NCBI GenBank assembly: GCA_033032865.1 | Contig: JAWHQI010000099.1 | Coordinates: 2,551,001-2,615,000, forward strand | Origin: Dactylorhiza incarnata | Taxonomy: Eukaryota > Streptophyta > Magnoliopsida > Asparagales > Orchidaceae | DNA: 64,000 bases | Direction: 5' to 3' | Shown: positions 22,465 to 34,741 of the stretch, in pieces | Layout: the number at the start of each line of letters is the position of its first letter | Numbering within the stretch: the stretch's first letter is position 1 | The notes under the pieces: generated by a model | Seen by the model: the letters and a program-made list of their open reading frames with translations, nothing else | Databases searched by the model: none | What the model was told of the DNA's origin: nothing | Made by a program: the position numbers and the translations under genes

Positions 22465-23197
22465 TGCCTCTTCTCGCCAATTTGGAGGAGCGGATTCCCT
22501 GGTCGAATCAGACCATCATCACCCCTGGATTCGGCATTTTGGGGTAAAAGATCCACGGAGGTACATTGCTTGCTGAGCCCAGACTCGCTGCCGAAGCCGC
22601 GTACCGCCCTGGTCTGGGAAGGCCGTTACCCCTGCCTTTGTTGATTCATTCCAGGGCCGTCCGGGCTCCTCTCGCTAGCGGCCCAGTACCCAAATTCACC
22701 CACCAGGTTAGACCATCCCTGCCGAGTGCCACTTCCACCCCCTCTTCGCTGATTTCTAACTCGTAGGTGATCCTTCGACCCCGCTTACTGAGTCGGAGCA
22801 TGGAGAGGTGGAGATGTCGCCACCCCCCTCGTCGGGTCAGGTCGCGGATTTTCTGGGGGACCCCAGCGACCCAGAGCAAATGAAGAGGCGGGTCACCGAG
22901 ATATTTCAGAAGCATACTTCCATGCTGCGGGAGCTATACGAACAAAATCGGCTAGATCAGCTCGCGTATGAAGAGAGATTTGCTGCATTAGAGGACGCAA
23001 ATGCGTGCCTTCTTGCCGAGGTGCGGCCGGTCGACAGCAGCGAGGTGACCTCCCCCGGGGTGCACATCACTCAGATTGAGGATTGCGTGCGGGTGTTAAC
23101 TCGTGAGGCCCAATTGGTTCGCGAGTACCACTACCCACGAGTCCCCCCACGCTCGGGTGTGCGGGGTCGCGGACGCTGGAATTGGCTCCGTTATTGA
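22465..23197 (+). pseudogene. Possible spliced ORF of element M, function unknown
   Basis: An open frame at 22767-23197 ends with TGA and contains MKRRVTEIFQKH and an Arg/Gly-rich C-terminus. Upstream are plausible plant introns: 22393-22464 (GTGAGT to GCAG) and 22707-22766 (GTTAGA to GTAG). Exon 22465-22706 is open in two frames but not cleanly continuous. I do not recognise a domain; a helical, Glu-rich segment (residues about 20-65) could form a coiled coil. Confidence 0.4.
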
Positions 23198-23604
23198 AGA
23201 GCTTCTCTTGTTAATCTGTTGTCGGCTTCCTCTTCCCCTCCTCTTTATGTGGGGATTTAAACAATTTGATGATTTGTAATATTAAGATTTTCTTGGCTCG
23301 CTTGCGAGCCCTCCGTTTTTCTTTTATTATGTCCATCGCTATGTCCACCTCGCTCGCTCTTTGCAAACTTCTCTCTTAATAACTATATTTGGTTGCCTTA
23401 CTCTCGCGACTCGCTCTCGCGGCTCGCTCTCGCTCTACTTCTTTATATAGGTCTTGCTCCCCCCAGAGTTAGCTGGAGGGACTTTCTTTAGCGGGGCGCC
23501 AACTATCCAGGTCCGGATAAGGCTCCGGGAGGTTTGAAAAATACAGCGCGGATCCGCTATCTGCAGCCCCCGACTATTCGTATTCCTCCCTCCAGTTTTA
23601 TTTC

Positions 23605-23613
23605 TATAAATAG
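23605..23613 (+). promoter_or_regulatory. TATA box upstream of the antisense gene in M
   Basis: TATAAATAG lies 121 bp before the ATG at 23734. Upstream (23290-23440) are CpG-rich modules GGCTCGCTTGCGAGCC and CTCTCGCGACTCG, which resembles the palindrome-plus-TATA layout of the LTRs. Confidence 0.5.
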
Positions 23614-23733
23614 TCCCCGCATTTATCTTTTCAACCACTGCATTTACTGCTTTCTCTTTGCCCTCTTCTTCTAACCCTCTCGCAGAACTTAGCTCGCTCT
23701 CGCTAATTTCGCGATTCACAGCCTTCTGACATC

Positions 23734-24578
23734 ATGGTGGCAGACGTGGAGGCGGAGGGGCGGGCCAAGTGTGTCGGAGCCTTCCTCGAGGGCCCTTTCT
23801 TTTGCGCCAATCTCACCTCGGAGGAGTTTCTCGCCACCGTCGACTAGTATATACCTCCTGGATTTGTGGCTCTCCACCCTACTGATCGAGACACCATCAG
23901 CGACCTGCACCTCGACGAGCTCGCCATTCCCATTGCTCACTTTGAGAATGGGCTGCGACTCCCCCTCTGGCCTGAAGTGCGCCAGGTATGATTATTCTTT
24001 GGACATAGTATTCTTGGCTCGCTTTGCGAAGAGTGTTATAACCCTTGCTGACTCTTCTAGGTACTCAAATACTTTAGAGTACTACCGAGCCAGCTGGCTC
24101 TGAACGCGATCGCCGTGGTGGTCGCGTTCGCCAGCTACCTTCGGGCGGAGAGGATCGAGTTCAGTTTGCTCATCTTCCGCAAGGTATTTTCTTTCCTCGC
24201 GTACAAAGACGGGACGGCTCACTTCGCGAGTCAGCACGTCACCATCTGCGAGACGGTGAATAAGGCCCACTACTGGATGCCGAAATATGTCCTTGTGAAG
24301 GGCCTCTTCGGAAACATCTCCTACTCTCCCCTTCAGCGGGACGATGCCACCTACTGTCCTCCCGTCTCGCTGGGGGGCGACGACGCCAAACTATACCAGT
24401 ACCTTCAGGGGAAGAACTTCGAGGTTGTCTTCCTCCGGCAGAAGGTGGACTCGCTGACATCCGTTCTCCAGGGCGAAGGTATGACCCGTCTTCGCGAACT
24501 TTCCCTCTCCTCTTCTTTCGTGTTTTGCTAACCTTTCTGACATCTTTCCAGGAGAACGCGATCTTCCACACAACCCCC
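23734..24578 (+). pseudogene. Antisense gene of M, 5' exons (Transposase_28-like)
   Basis: The ATG at 23734 (MVADVEAEG) opens exon 1 (23734-23985), which has a TAG at 23845-23847. Intron 1 is 23986-24060 (GTATGA to CTAG, 75 bp). Exon 2 is 24061-24478, intron 2 is 24479-24551 (GTATGA to CCAG), and exon 3 starts at 24552 and is cut by K at 24578. The frame is kept across both introns. The protein has PPGFVALHPTDRD, HFENGLRLPLWPEVRQ and FASYLRAER, the pattern of the putative gypsy-type transposon family (Pfam Transposase_28) often found as an antisense ORF in Tat elements. The function of that family is unknown. Confidence 0.65.
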
Positions 24579-24660
24579 TGTTAAAATTTTTGATTTGAAT
24601 CGTTTAGGAGTAAGCAAGAGTTGCATCAACTGAGTTATAGCCAAACAACCACAATATGCC

Positions 24661-25898
24661 TGATATAGATTTTGCGGTTTTGAAATTTAGTGAAGGTTTG
24701 AGATTTTCTCCAAAACTATATCCGATAAAGGCAAGTGTACCTTATCATCTATAGTACAGGATATTTAGGAATATCAAGGTCATATTCCACGGGGCGCGTT
24801 GATTACTTCTACTTCAAGGAAAATCACTATTATTTTATCGACGAAAATTTGAGGTTTTGATTACTTAGCTAAAAAGAGAAATTAATTGCAAGCTAAATGA
24901 GAAGATTAAACATTGCATGAAGGGAAAGGAAAATTAACATTCATAAAAGAGAAAATACTAAGGAGAGAAAGAGAACATGAAAGAGGAAACTTAATTTTAT
25001 TGAAAACCAAAACGATTACAAGCTTAAAGAGAGATTAAAAAGCTAGGAAAGTAAAGTTACAAGCTTTAATTAACTAGTGCAAGCAAGAAATAAAAACTAG
25101 TACATTACATGAAGAAGAGAACATGAAAGCTTAAGGAAGAACATGAACATGAACATGAACATGAACATGAAAGACTCACTATCAGCTCTAGCAGCACCTC
25201 CCCCACTCCAAAATTCTGAACCCTGGACTCAAGGAGAGCCTCTGAATTTATAGGCAAAAATTTCAAGTTACACGCCCTTGGTCACGGGCGTGACCTAGGG
25301 CGTGACTACACTATTCACATCGGATCCAACAGCGGCGTGGGCTTTCAGGACGGCGCGGTGAAAAGTGGACATTACACGCCCGTGTAATTTTGGTCACGGG
25401 CGTGACTTTGGATGGCTTCATTAAATGCAGCGTGGGCTGGAATTTGGCGCGGCGGCGAAGCAGAGATCACGCGGGCAAGTCACGACCGTGACATGTGGGT
25501 CACGGGTGTGACTTAGGTTGACTTCTCGACAGCATCTCCACGTCTCATCAGCAGCCAGCTGGGAAGATTCTAAAATTACACGCCCCCAGTCACGGGCGTG
25601 ACACTGGGTCACGGGCGTGACCGATGGCGTGACTCGCTGTGGACTAGCTCAATTGGCGCGACATCGACTCTGGACTAATCTTTAGGTTACACGCCCTTGG
25701 TCACGGGCGTGACTGAGGGTGTGTACTTGTCAATTTCTCCAATTTGTCCCAAAATTCTGCAAAAATTGAAATGAAGCTAAATTAGAAACAGAATTACAAA
25801 ATAAACACTTATGACCTAGAAATGACATAAAAAAGGAAAATACAAATTAAATATTTACAAAATATTCTATTAAAAAGATATAAAAATACTACTTGTCA
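24661..25898 (-). mobile_element. Solo LTR L inside the K 3' LTR
   Basis: A 1238-bp sequence TGATATAGAT to ACTTGTCA flanked by ATGCC at 24656-24660 and 25899-25903. A cluster of GTCACGGGCGTGAC palindromes and GGGCGTG half-sites (25270-25720) lies upstream of a minus-strand TATA box (25244-25254), so the LTR is read on the minus strand. A (GAACAT)n microsatellite lies at about 25141-25172. The family is not recognised; no internal region remains. Confidence 0.92.
25244..25254 (-). promoter_or_regulatory. TATA box of solo LTR L
   Basis: CCTATAAATTC on the minus strand, just downstream of the GTCACG palindrome cluster. Confidence 0.5.
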
Positions 25899-27006
25899 AT
25901 GCCACACAACAACACAAAGCTTTATTGAATCACAATACTTGAATACAGTGCGAGGTATACATGGCGAGAGATGATTCATAAGAATCACGAAGGAGAGAAG
26001 AACAAAACACACCAAAACAAATCTGGCGGCTAAACAAGCTGAGACCGCACAGATCGCTCGACTCCAGAGATTGCCCGGCTTGACCTGAGATCGCGCGAAC
26101 AGAAAACAGACAGACCGCCTGTACTGCAAGACCGCCACCTAAGACCACACGAACTGGAGCTTATTGAATTGAACTAAGAACAGAGGCTGTCGCCAGACCG
26201 CAACTCAGATCGCCTAACCGCTGAAGGTCGCCTGATCGCTGAGTTCGCTGCAAACAGCACAAGAACAATCATAAACCAGTTTGCAGACAAGCCGCTGCCG
26301 AACTGTTTATTCAAGCCGCTGGATAATCACCAAGGAAGGAGACCGCTACCTGCTGACCGTAAACATGCGAACACAACAAACAGTCAACTCACTTCCGAGA
26401 CCGCCCGACCTCAAAGTTGAGACCACACGAATTAACCCAGGCTCTAGTTCTTACAGTTCTCGTTAAGAATGACGAGCCATGAACTCCTATTTATAGACGG
26501 GTAGACGGATGTCGTCACCGCACAGGAGAGATACAATCACCACCCATCAGATCGCCAGCGGTCTTACAAGGCAGACCGCGCGATCACACCACTTGGACAT
26601 CCTTCCATCCAAGATCGCAGATCAGCAGGCAGACCGCGCATAAGTCGCGCGAACACGAGACCGTGCACAAGCCGCGCGGACACAAGAACGCTCCTTTCTT
26701 AGACCACCAGGAGCAAACCAAGAACCATCTGGCCGATTTCAGACAAGTCGCCAGATCGCCAACACAAGCCTCCCGGTCAGGCGGTTACATAAGAACAGAC
26801 CGCCCGGTCTTCCAACAAAGAAGACAAGCCAACCAAGCAAAACAACTCGGGAACAGACCGCAGCAATCAAGAACAGACCTGCCAATTAGCAGACCGCAAG
26901 AACAAACCGGCAGAGCCTGACCGACAGATCACTAATACAGACCGCGCGGTCTCTGCGGTCACCCAAAATCAGACCGCCCAGTCACCTCCACTTCACTTCA
27001 ACAATT

Positions 27007-30000
27007 TCAACACTCCCCCTTGAAGTGGGAAGTGGAAACTAGCCCGAGTAAACTCCACAACCGAGTAAACAGTCCCTTCGCCAGCGGCTTTGTGAAGATG
27101 TATGCAACATTGTCCGCACTCCGAACATGCTCGACCATAAGAGATCCTCCCAACACCTTTTCACGAATGAAATGGTGCTCAATCTCAATATGCTTGGTCC
27201 TCGCATGACAGACTGGATTATTAACCAGCTTGAGAGCCCTCTCATTGTCCCCACGTAGCATAGTGGGACCTCGAACCTCCTCAAGAACGTCCTCCACCAA
27301 CCTTCTGAGCCAAACGGCTTCCTGAGCTGCCAAGGACGGAGCCTTGTATTTCGCTTTTGTGGTAGATACGGACACCGAGTCTTGTGTTTTGCTGCACCAA
27401 GAAATAGCTATGGGGCCCATCATAAAGACATAACCAGACGTTGATCTCCGATCATCCACGTCTCCCCCGTAGTCAGCATCCATGTATCCATACAACTCCA
27501 AGCTTGACCCTCTCCTAAATAGGAAACCCAAATCAGAGGTCGACTTCACATATTTCAGAATTCCTTTTGCCGCCAGAAGATGAGGCTTCCGTGGCTCCGC
27601 CATGTACCGACTCACTTTGCCAACTGCAAAAGCAATATCAGGCCTCGTGATGGTCAAGTAGATCAAGCTCCCAACCAGAGCTCGGAACACCAACGGATCA
27701 GATAGAACTCTTCCCTCATCCTTCCGAAGTTTATGATGCTGTTCCAGAGGTATAGAGCTGCTCTTCCCTTCTTCCATGCCGAATTATAGAACGATCCGCT
27801 CCGCATATCCAGCCTGAGAAACGAGCACTCCGCTCTCCCGCCTCTGAACCTCGAGTCCAAGGAAATGGTGAAGCTCACCTAGATCCTTCATCTCAAACCT
27901 GATAACAAGCTCGTCTCTCAGCCTCGCTACTACCTCCTTCGAGTTTCCGGTGACAATCATGTCATCCACATACAGCAGAACAATAACCCGAAGCGCCCCC
28001 TCCTTCTTGACGAACAAGCTAGAATCAGAGTCTGAAGCAAAGAACCCGCAGAATAGAAGATACTCCGCGATCTTCCCATACCACGCCCGAGTCGCTTGCT
28101 TCAACCCATATAGGGCCTTCTTCAGTTTGCAGACGTAGTCCGGACGATCCTCCGAGATGAAACCCGGCGGCTGGATCATGAAGATAACCTTGTCAATCTC
28201 TCCGTATAAGAAAGCATTCTTCACATCGAGCTGCCAAATCTCCCATCCACAAGATGCCTCCAAAGCAATAACAAATCAGACCGAAGTCATCTTTTCCACT
28301 AGACTAAACGTCTCATCATAATCTTCACCATACTGCTGTGAGAACCCGGGAGCTACAAGGCGAGCCTTGTATCGCTCGATCGTGCCGTCAGCTTTCTTCT
28401 TGAGCTTATAAACCCATTTGCATGTCACAGGGGTAATGCCCTTGGGCCTGGGCACTAGAGACCAAGTCTCATTCTTCTTGAGAGCATCCATCTCCTCTTG
28501 CATAGCAATATCCCACTGTTTCACGCCTTTGGCTTTCTCAAAGCTCGACGGCTCCTTCTCATCCAAGGTACCAGCAAAGAAACATGAGACGAAGCTCACC
28601 ATGTTTCCTCCTCTGTATCGATCTGGTGGCTTGATAGTCCTCTTCGACCTCCTAAGAGGTTGCTCCTGACTAACCACCTCCTCAACTGCTTCTTCTATGC
28701 TAGCTCCTCTTCCAGATGAACTTGGAGCATAGCTCCCCCTGCTTCCAGAACCTGAAGCCTCCATCTCAGAGCTTGACATAGCTGGAGCTCCTGGTGAAAC
28801 AGGCAACTCCACTTGAAGATTTCCTACAGCCTTCCCTGCTTCATCAACCCTGCTCTCCGGTAGTTCAACTCCTGAACTCCCCTTGTAGGAAGTCACCTCA
28901 TCGAACACCACATATCGAGATACCACTGATCTCCGTGTCTTAGGATCCATGCATCTCCATCCTTTCTTCCGCTCATCATACCCAACAAAGACAAGCTTCC
29001 TTGCTTTCACATCTAGCTTTGTCCGAAGAGCATTAGGAATATGCACATAACAGGTTGACCCGAATACCCAAAGGTGTGCAACACTCGACTTCTCCTTTAA
29101 CATAAGTTCGTGAGGGGTCTTCATGTTGATAGGACTTAGAGGCATCCTGTTGATTACGTAAGACGCACAAGACATTCCCTCCGCCCAAAAGGACTTTGGG
29201 GGTACTCTTGGCATGAAGCCAGCATTTGCAGGTTTCCGTCAGATGACGGATCTTCCGCTCTGCAATGCCATTTTGCTGTGGAGTATGAGCACAAGTGAGC
29301 TCTCTCCAGACGTCGTGTTTCCTGCAAAAACTTGAGAACTCACCGGAGGTGAACTCCCCACCATTGTCAATTCTCCATTTTTCACCCGCAGGCCTAACCG
29401 ACCTTCCACCAGCTCCTTGAACTCCACGAACTTCCCAAAGGCTTCCGACTTCTCTTTCAGAAAATACACCCAGACATATCTGGTGTAATAGTCAATCAAC
29501 ACCAACATATATCTGTTGCCTCCAAGGCTTGGGGTAGCAGTCGGTCCCATCAAATCACCGTGGATGCACTCCAACGACGCTTTGCATCTTGTTTGCGATT
29601 TATCAAGTGGAAGTCGATGAGACTTACCAAACTGATATCCCGCACAAACATGACCGTCTCCATAAGAGGACAAGCTAGGCAAGCCCTTAACAAGGCCCCT
29701 TACCGCCGTAGCCTTCAATTTGTCCATGCCAACATGCCCCAACATTTCATGCCAGATAGCCGCGCTATCGTTGGTCTTCATCTTATCAACATAGGTACTT
29801 GTCGATAACACAAACAAGTCCTTTACCCGCTTTCCAACATGGATAACATTTCCCTTTATCTCCGGTTGAGTTTTAAGAAACTTCACTTATGTTGGGCCAA
29901 ACATAATATGATAACCGACATCGACCACATTGGTCACAGAGAAGAGATTCTTCTTCATACTAGGCACGTGATAAACACTCCTCAATGTGAGTGGACCCTT

Positions 30001-30079
30001 ATCACTGCTCAGGGAGACAACACCTTCTTGTTTGACTGCATGAACAGAATTATCAGCCGTAATGATGGCATCGTTACCT
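27007..30079 (-). pseudogene. pol: Element K protease end, integrase, RT and RNase H, broken
   Basis: The frame resumes at the J insertion in the protease. A TAA at 29887-29889 replaces a Glu codon seen in F. The integrase has CIHGDLMGP, then a frameshift near 29388 damages the TDNGGEF segment. 29214-28276 holds the integrase C-terminal part (KLVFVGYDERKKG) and RT start (ETWSLVPRPKG). A stop separates 28263-27784, which has DVKNAFLYGEI and LLYVDDMIV. After another stop, 27777-27007 is RNase H (MDADYGGDVDDRRSTSG, KHIEIEHHF). The final codons overlap the polypurine tract, and the stop TGA lies in the first six bases of the LTR. Confidence 0.9.
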
Positions 30080-30084
30080 GAGTA

Positions 30085-31503
30085 TGTTGGAACAACCCTA
30101 TTACTGATTTGGGCTAGGATCACTATATGTTGATTAAGATCTGTATTGACCCCATTGTATAGTCTTAGGGTCAAGTTTCTAGGTTGATTAGATTAGTCAG
30201 AACTTAGGAAAATTCAAGCTCGACAAATGGCTAGCGGCGTTCGACCATTTGTCTGTCAGTGTTCGACGAATTCCAGGCAGTGCTCGACGAATTTCAGCCA
30301 GCGCTCGACAAATTCCTTTCTGAAGCTCAGATTAATATTTTCAGTTGGACATCAGTTCTCTGAACATAAATCGACAGAATAATGGATATATTTATTTCTT
30401 TTTGGACGTATTCAGTCAGCTATGTAAGGATATCTTTCTTATTTATTATATCCTTATATTCTTTCTATTCCAAGAAAAAGAATAGCCGTTGACATTTAAT
30501 GCCAAGACATCTTTCACGACAAAAGGAATTGAAAGGACCTGCCAAAACGGCTTTGGGTGGCTGCATAGTTCCAAGAAGGATTTAAGTCAGAATAATATAT
30601 TCCTTAAAAGTAGATGATTTGAATTTGAAAGATTACAAGTCATCAAAGAAGCATATTCAAGAGTCGATTTTTTCTCAGACAGAGCACAGAGATACATTCA
30701 AAAAAAATTTCTCTCAGTCTCTCTGATTTTACAGAACAAGAAGAACAAAGAGAAGTATTAGAGAAAGAAGAAGAAGGACAGAACATTATTCATTTTTTCC
30801 TAGTCTTCTTCTTACTTAAGGCAGCACCTTCATCATTCTGAGAACAACATTCAACCTCTCAGAACTGCTGCATGTTAAAGTCTTTCAAAGAGCAACAACA
30901 ATCTGAAGATTCATTTCTTACAGATAATCTGCTACAAAATACTTGTGTTAGAGAAAGCTCTGTCTATAAACTGTCATCAACTCTCATCAGACAGGGGGAG
31001 CTTTCAGCTTCAACACCATCTTGTCTTCTCTCAGATCATTGACAGAGAAGAACACTCTATACCTCTTTATCTCATCTTGTACAGGGTTAATTCTCCCTCG
31101 AAAAGTTTACACAGTGGTGGCAAGACACCTTATCAAAAAATCCTTGTGTGGTTTTTAAGCACCTTATCAAAAGCTTATTGGTGTGTGGACACCTTATCAA
31201 AAACCCCTTGGTGCTTGGGCACCTGATCAACTCTAGTGGATTCCTACCAAGGGTGGTAGAAGAGTAGACGTACCCAGATTTATTGGGGAACTACTATAGC
31301 TCCTTGTGTCTTCTGTGCTTGCTTATTCTTCTGTGCTTGTGCTGTGTGATTTTCTTTTTACTGTTTTTATCTTTATCTTTAACTCTCACTGATTACACAT
31401 ATAATTAACAGAATTTTAAATTCCGCTATAAAACTAAATAAAAAGTTTTAATACTCTATTCACCCCCCCTCTAGAGTAACTTAAGATCTGACCTCCACTT
31501 TCA
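30085..31503 (+). repeat. 5' LTR of element J
   Basis: 1419 bp, TGTTGGAACAACC to CTCCACTTTCA. U3 holds GCTCGACAAAT, GTTCGACGAATT and GCTCGACGAATT modules at 30221-30315. The TATA box of the 3' copy is here changed to TATGTAAG at 30421. U5 contains the repeated CACCTTATCAAAA block and CACCCCCCCTCTAGAG. Confidence 0.96.
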
Positions 31504-31505
31504 AT

Positions 31506-31520
31506 TGGTATCGGAGGTAG
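31506..31520 (+). promoter_or_regulatory. Primer binding site of element J
   Basis: TGGTATCGGAGGTAG, two bases after the LTR; an initiator tRNA-Met type site that departs after TGGTATC. Confidence 0.75.
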
Positions 31521-31689
31521 GTTGATTCTTTACAGGCTAACACCTGAATCACAAAGATCAACCAGATCTTAAATTTCCTCAGAGTTTCTTTCTCTTTATC
31601 TTATTTAAAACTCAAGGCACAAAATAAGGAATAGTCCAGCACAAGACCTCCTATGTGCAATCTCAATAAGTTTGCACTATGGAAATAAA

Positions 31690-33690
31690 GGATTAGGCTG
31701 TATATGAACTCCATTGATGAAGAAATTTTCAATGTCATTTTGACAGGACCTCCAGCTACCACAACATCAACAAGTACTGATGCAGCAACAGACAATACTG
31801 CTGTTCACCTCCTGAGTGGGCTGAAGCTCAGAAGAAGCAGAGAGATGCAGATGCAAAGGTCATGAACATTCTGGCCCTAACTATGTCAGATGATATATTC
31901 CAGAAGGTTGTTGAGTGCACCTCAACAAGAGAAATTTGGGAATCTCTCAACAACATGGTGGCAGGCTCAGCAGATGAAAGAAAAGATAGAAGATCTCATC
32001 TGATTTCTCAATATGAGAACTTCAAGAAGGGAGAATCAGAAAGTGTTGCTGATATGTACAATAGGCTCAGCCTCATAATAAATGAGCTGAAGTCTCTGGA
32101 CAAAGTGATCTCACTCACAAAGATCATTGACAAAATTCTTATGTGCTTCCCCAGCACATGGGACTCCAGAATCTGGCCAATCAAGGAAGCCAGAAGTCTC
32201 AATGAGATCACCACTGAAGCTTTGTTGGGCAAGCTCAAGTCTTATGAGCAGCTTATCAAAGCTAGGGAAGCTGAAGAATCTACTTCATCTCCAGCACCCA
32301 AGAAGGAAAGAAGCATATCCTTCAAGGCTGCAGAAGAAGAAGGAAAAGCTCCTGACAATGAGGAGTTTATGAGTCTGATAGCCAAAAGATTCTATAAAAT
32401 GGTAGAAAAGATTTCAGGAAAAAGTCATCCAGAAGCCATGACAAGCCAATGTATGACAAAAATCACTCTAATGAAATTATATGTTTTGGTTATAGGAAAC
32501 CAGGACACATTGCTCCTGACTGTCCAGATAATCAGAGCAAAAAGGACAAGAAGGATAGGAGAAGAGAAAAGGAAGAAAAGAAGAGCTCTAGCAAATCTTC
32601 CTCCCACTCTCACAAAAAGAAGGGAAGAGGATTTGTCGCAAAATCCTGGAGTGATACAGAGTCTGAGTCAGAATCTTCATCATGCTCATCTGATGAAGAG
32701 GAAACAAAAGACAATGATCAATGTCTGATGGCTATTTATGACTCAGACAGTGAGTCACAATCTGCATCATCATCCAGCTCCAGTGATGATGAAGAAGAAA
32801 GAAATTTCTGTATGATGGCAATCACTGCCTCAACCAACAATTCTGATGAAGAGAAATCAGAATCAGAAACAGAAGATGATACTGATCAGGTATTATTTGG
32901 CTTTGATTTTACTTCTATTGAATTCAAAGATGATTTCAAAATTCTTTGCCAAGACTTAATAAAATCTGAGAAAGAAGTAATCTCTCTCAGAAATAAGTTA
33001 GTTGAGATGAATAATATAAGTGAAGAGAATGCAAATCTTAAGAAAGAGTTGGCTGCCTCCAAAGAACACATTATTCTCATTGAGAATAAGTTGTCTGAAG
33101 CCAAGCAATTTGAAGAATCTCTCACTGGGAGAAGCATCAAACTGATGGACATCACAAGCACTGTCAATGCTAGATTTAACAATAGCAAGCTGGGCTTGGG
33201 TGCTTCATCAAGTGAGCCATCTCTGATTAAGAGAAACATGCTCTCTACACCCATAAAATTCATTTCTGCTAAAAACAAAGAGGCTGCAGTAAGAAATAAA
33301 GATATTTCAAGCAAGTCTGTTAAGGATAAGATAATTCAGAAGAATTCGTCGAACGAAGCTCGACAAAAAGATTCAAATCTGTCGAACGGGGATCGACGAA
33401 AACTAAGAACAGATTTTCAGTATAGTTATAATATGGACGGCGCTCGACAAAAACACGCACATTCGTCGAACGACGGTCGACAAATTTACCCAAATTTGTC
33501 GAACAGACATTATACAGAAAACTCTAAGAATTCTAATCCTAAATATACTAAAAATCCTTTTACTGAGTGGACTATACCTCCAAGGAGATATCATCCACAA
33601 GGCTATAAGGATCAGCCTGAAATTTCATTTATCTCTGAATTTTGTGGTAACATAAAAGGACCCAAGGTAGTCTGGGTCAAAAACAACTAG
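31690..33690 (+). pseudogene. gag: Element J gag, broken
   Basis: The N-terminus is damaged; the first usable open frame begins at 31862 after a shift near 31810. It has EIWESLNNMVAG, SLTKIIDKILMCFPSTW and the SIRE-type Gag core. A second shift near 32435 moves to the frame 32449-33690. There the zinc knuckle reads CFGYRKPGHIAPDC, with Tyr for the second Cys (TGT to TAT). A Ser/Asp/Glu-rich region and coiled coil follow. Residues encoded by 33344-33507 are made by five copies of the LTR palindrome. The frame ends WVKNN-TAG at 33688-33690. Confidence 0.88.
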
Positions 33691-33700
33691 TTTATGTTTT

Positions 33701-34741
33701 TTGTATTTGCCGGTACACAACTATCCAAGATTAAATCAAAATTGGTACTTGGATAGTGGCTGCTCAAAGCACATGACAGGAAACAAGGCCAACCTGAACA
33801 ACTACAAGACAAAGCTTGGACCCAAGGTGATCTTTGGAGACTCCAACTGTGGACAAACCAAAGGCTATGGTCAAATTAAAGTTGGAGCAGTGACATTCAA
33901 GGAAGTAACCTATGTCAAGGGTCTGAAGCACAACCTCATCAGCATAAGTCAGTTATGTGATGAAGGTTATCAGGTAACATTTAATAAATCAGAATGCATT
34001 ATTAAATCCTCTGATAATGTTATTGTTCTATCAGGTATTAGGCAAGGAAATATATATTTAGTAAATTTCAACTCATCCAAATCAGAAATTTGTTTATTTA
34101 ATGAGCTAAGCAAACCTAGTGAATTATGGCATAAAAGATTATGACATGTAAACCTTAGGACCATTGCTAAACTAGCCAAGGATAATCTTGTTAGAGGCTT
34201 ACCATCAGGATCATACAAGAAAGAAGGTCTTTGTAGGGCATGTCAGTTAGGCAAGCAAACCAAAAACAACTTTAAATCATTATCTAAAAGTGATTCACCT
34301 AGAATCTTGTATTTGCTACATATGGACCTTTTCGGACCTATAGCAATAAAGAGTTTAGGGGGGAAGTCTTACACTCTAGTCATTGTAGATGACTTCTCTA
34401 GATTCACTTGGGTGTTCTTTTTGAGAGAGAAGTCAGATAACTTTAAAGTTCTTACAGACTTTCTTAAGAGCATACAGATTGAGTACTCTACTGTAGCTGC
34501 ATTGATCAGAAGTGATCATGGCACTGAGTTTGAGTCTCTTCTCATGCAAGAATTCTGTGAGATGGAAGGTATCAGACATTGCTTCTCAGCTCCTAGAACT
34601 CCTCAACAAAATGAGGTAGTTGAAAGGAAAAATAGAACTCTAATTGAATCAGCAAGAACATTGCTTGCAGATGCTAACTTGCCCCTATCTTTTTGGGCAG
34701 AGGCTGTCAGCACAGCAAATTATGTTCTGAATAGAATTTGA
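33701..34741 (+). pseudogene. pol: Element J protease and integrase core
   Basis: The protease WYLDSGCSKHMTG (intact DSG) is in the frame one base on from gag. The GAG-pre-integrase region has ELWHKRL, then a TGA at 34142-34144 where Gly is expected, and CRACQLGKQT further on. The integrase core has LLHMDLFGP, IRSDHGTEF and NEVVERKNRT; the last has Glu where Gly usually precedes VVERK, but the catalytic Glu remains. A TGA near 34739 ends the frame. Confidence 0.88.

Larger units (their letters stand above)
24579..27012 (-). repeat. 3' LTR of element K, split by solo LTR L
   Basis: Ends are TGTTAAAATTTT (24579) and AATTTCAACA (27012). The LTR body is 24579-24660 plus 25904-27012. U3 is rich in GAGACCGC and GCGGTCTC modules (26520-26990). 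The TATA box reads CTATAAATAG on the minus strand (26487-26496). Confidence 0.93.

Noticed and set aside
23490..23520. TGGCGCC on the minus strand as a PBS of M
   Set aside because: The sequence after TGGCGCC does not fit the tRNA-Asp or tRNA-Arg sites I know, and no LTR end is visible beside it.
33677..33705. Programmed -1 frameshift in J at C AAA AAC before TAG
   Set aside because: The protease is in the +1 frame relative to gag, not -1, so a simple indel is more likely.
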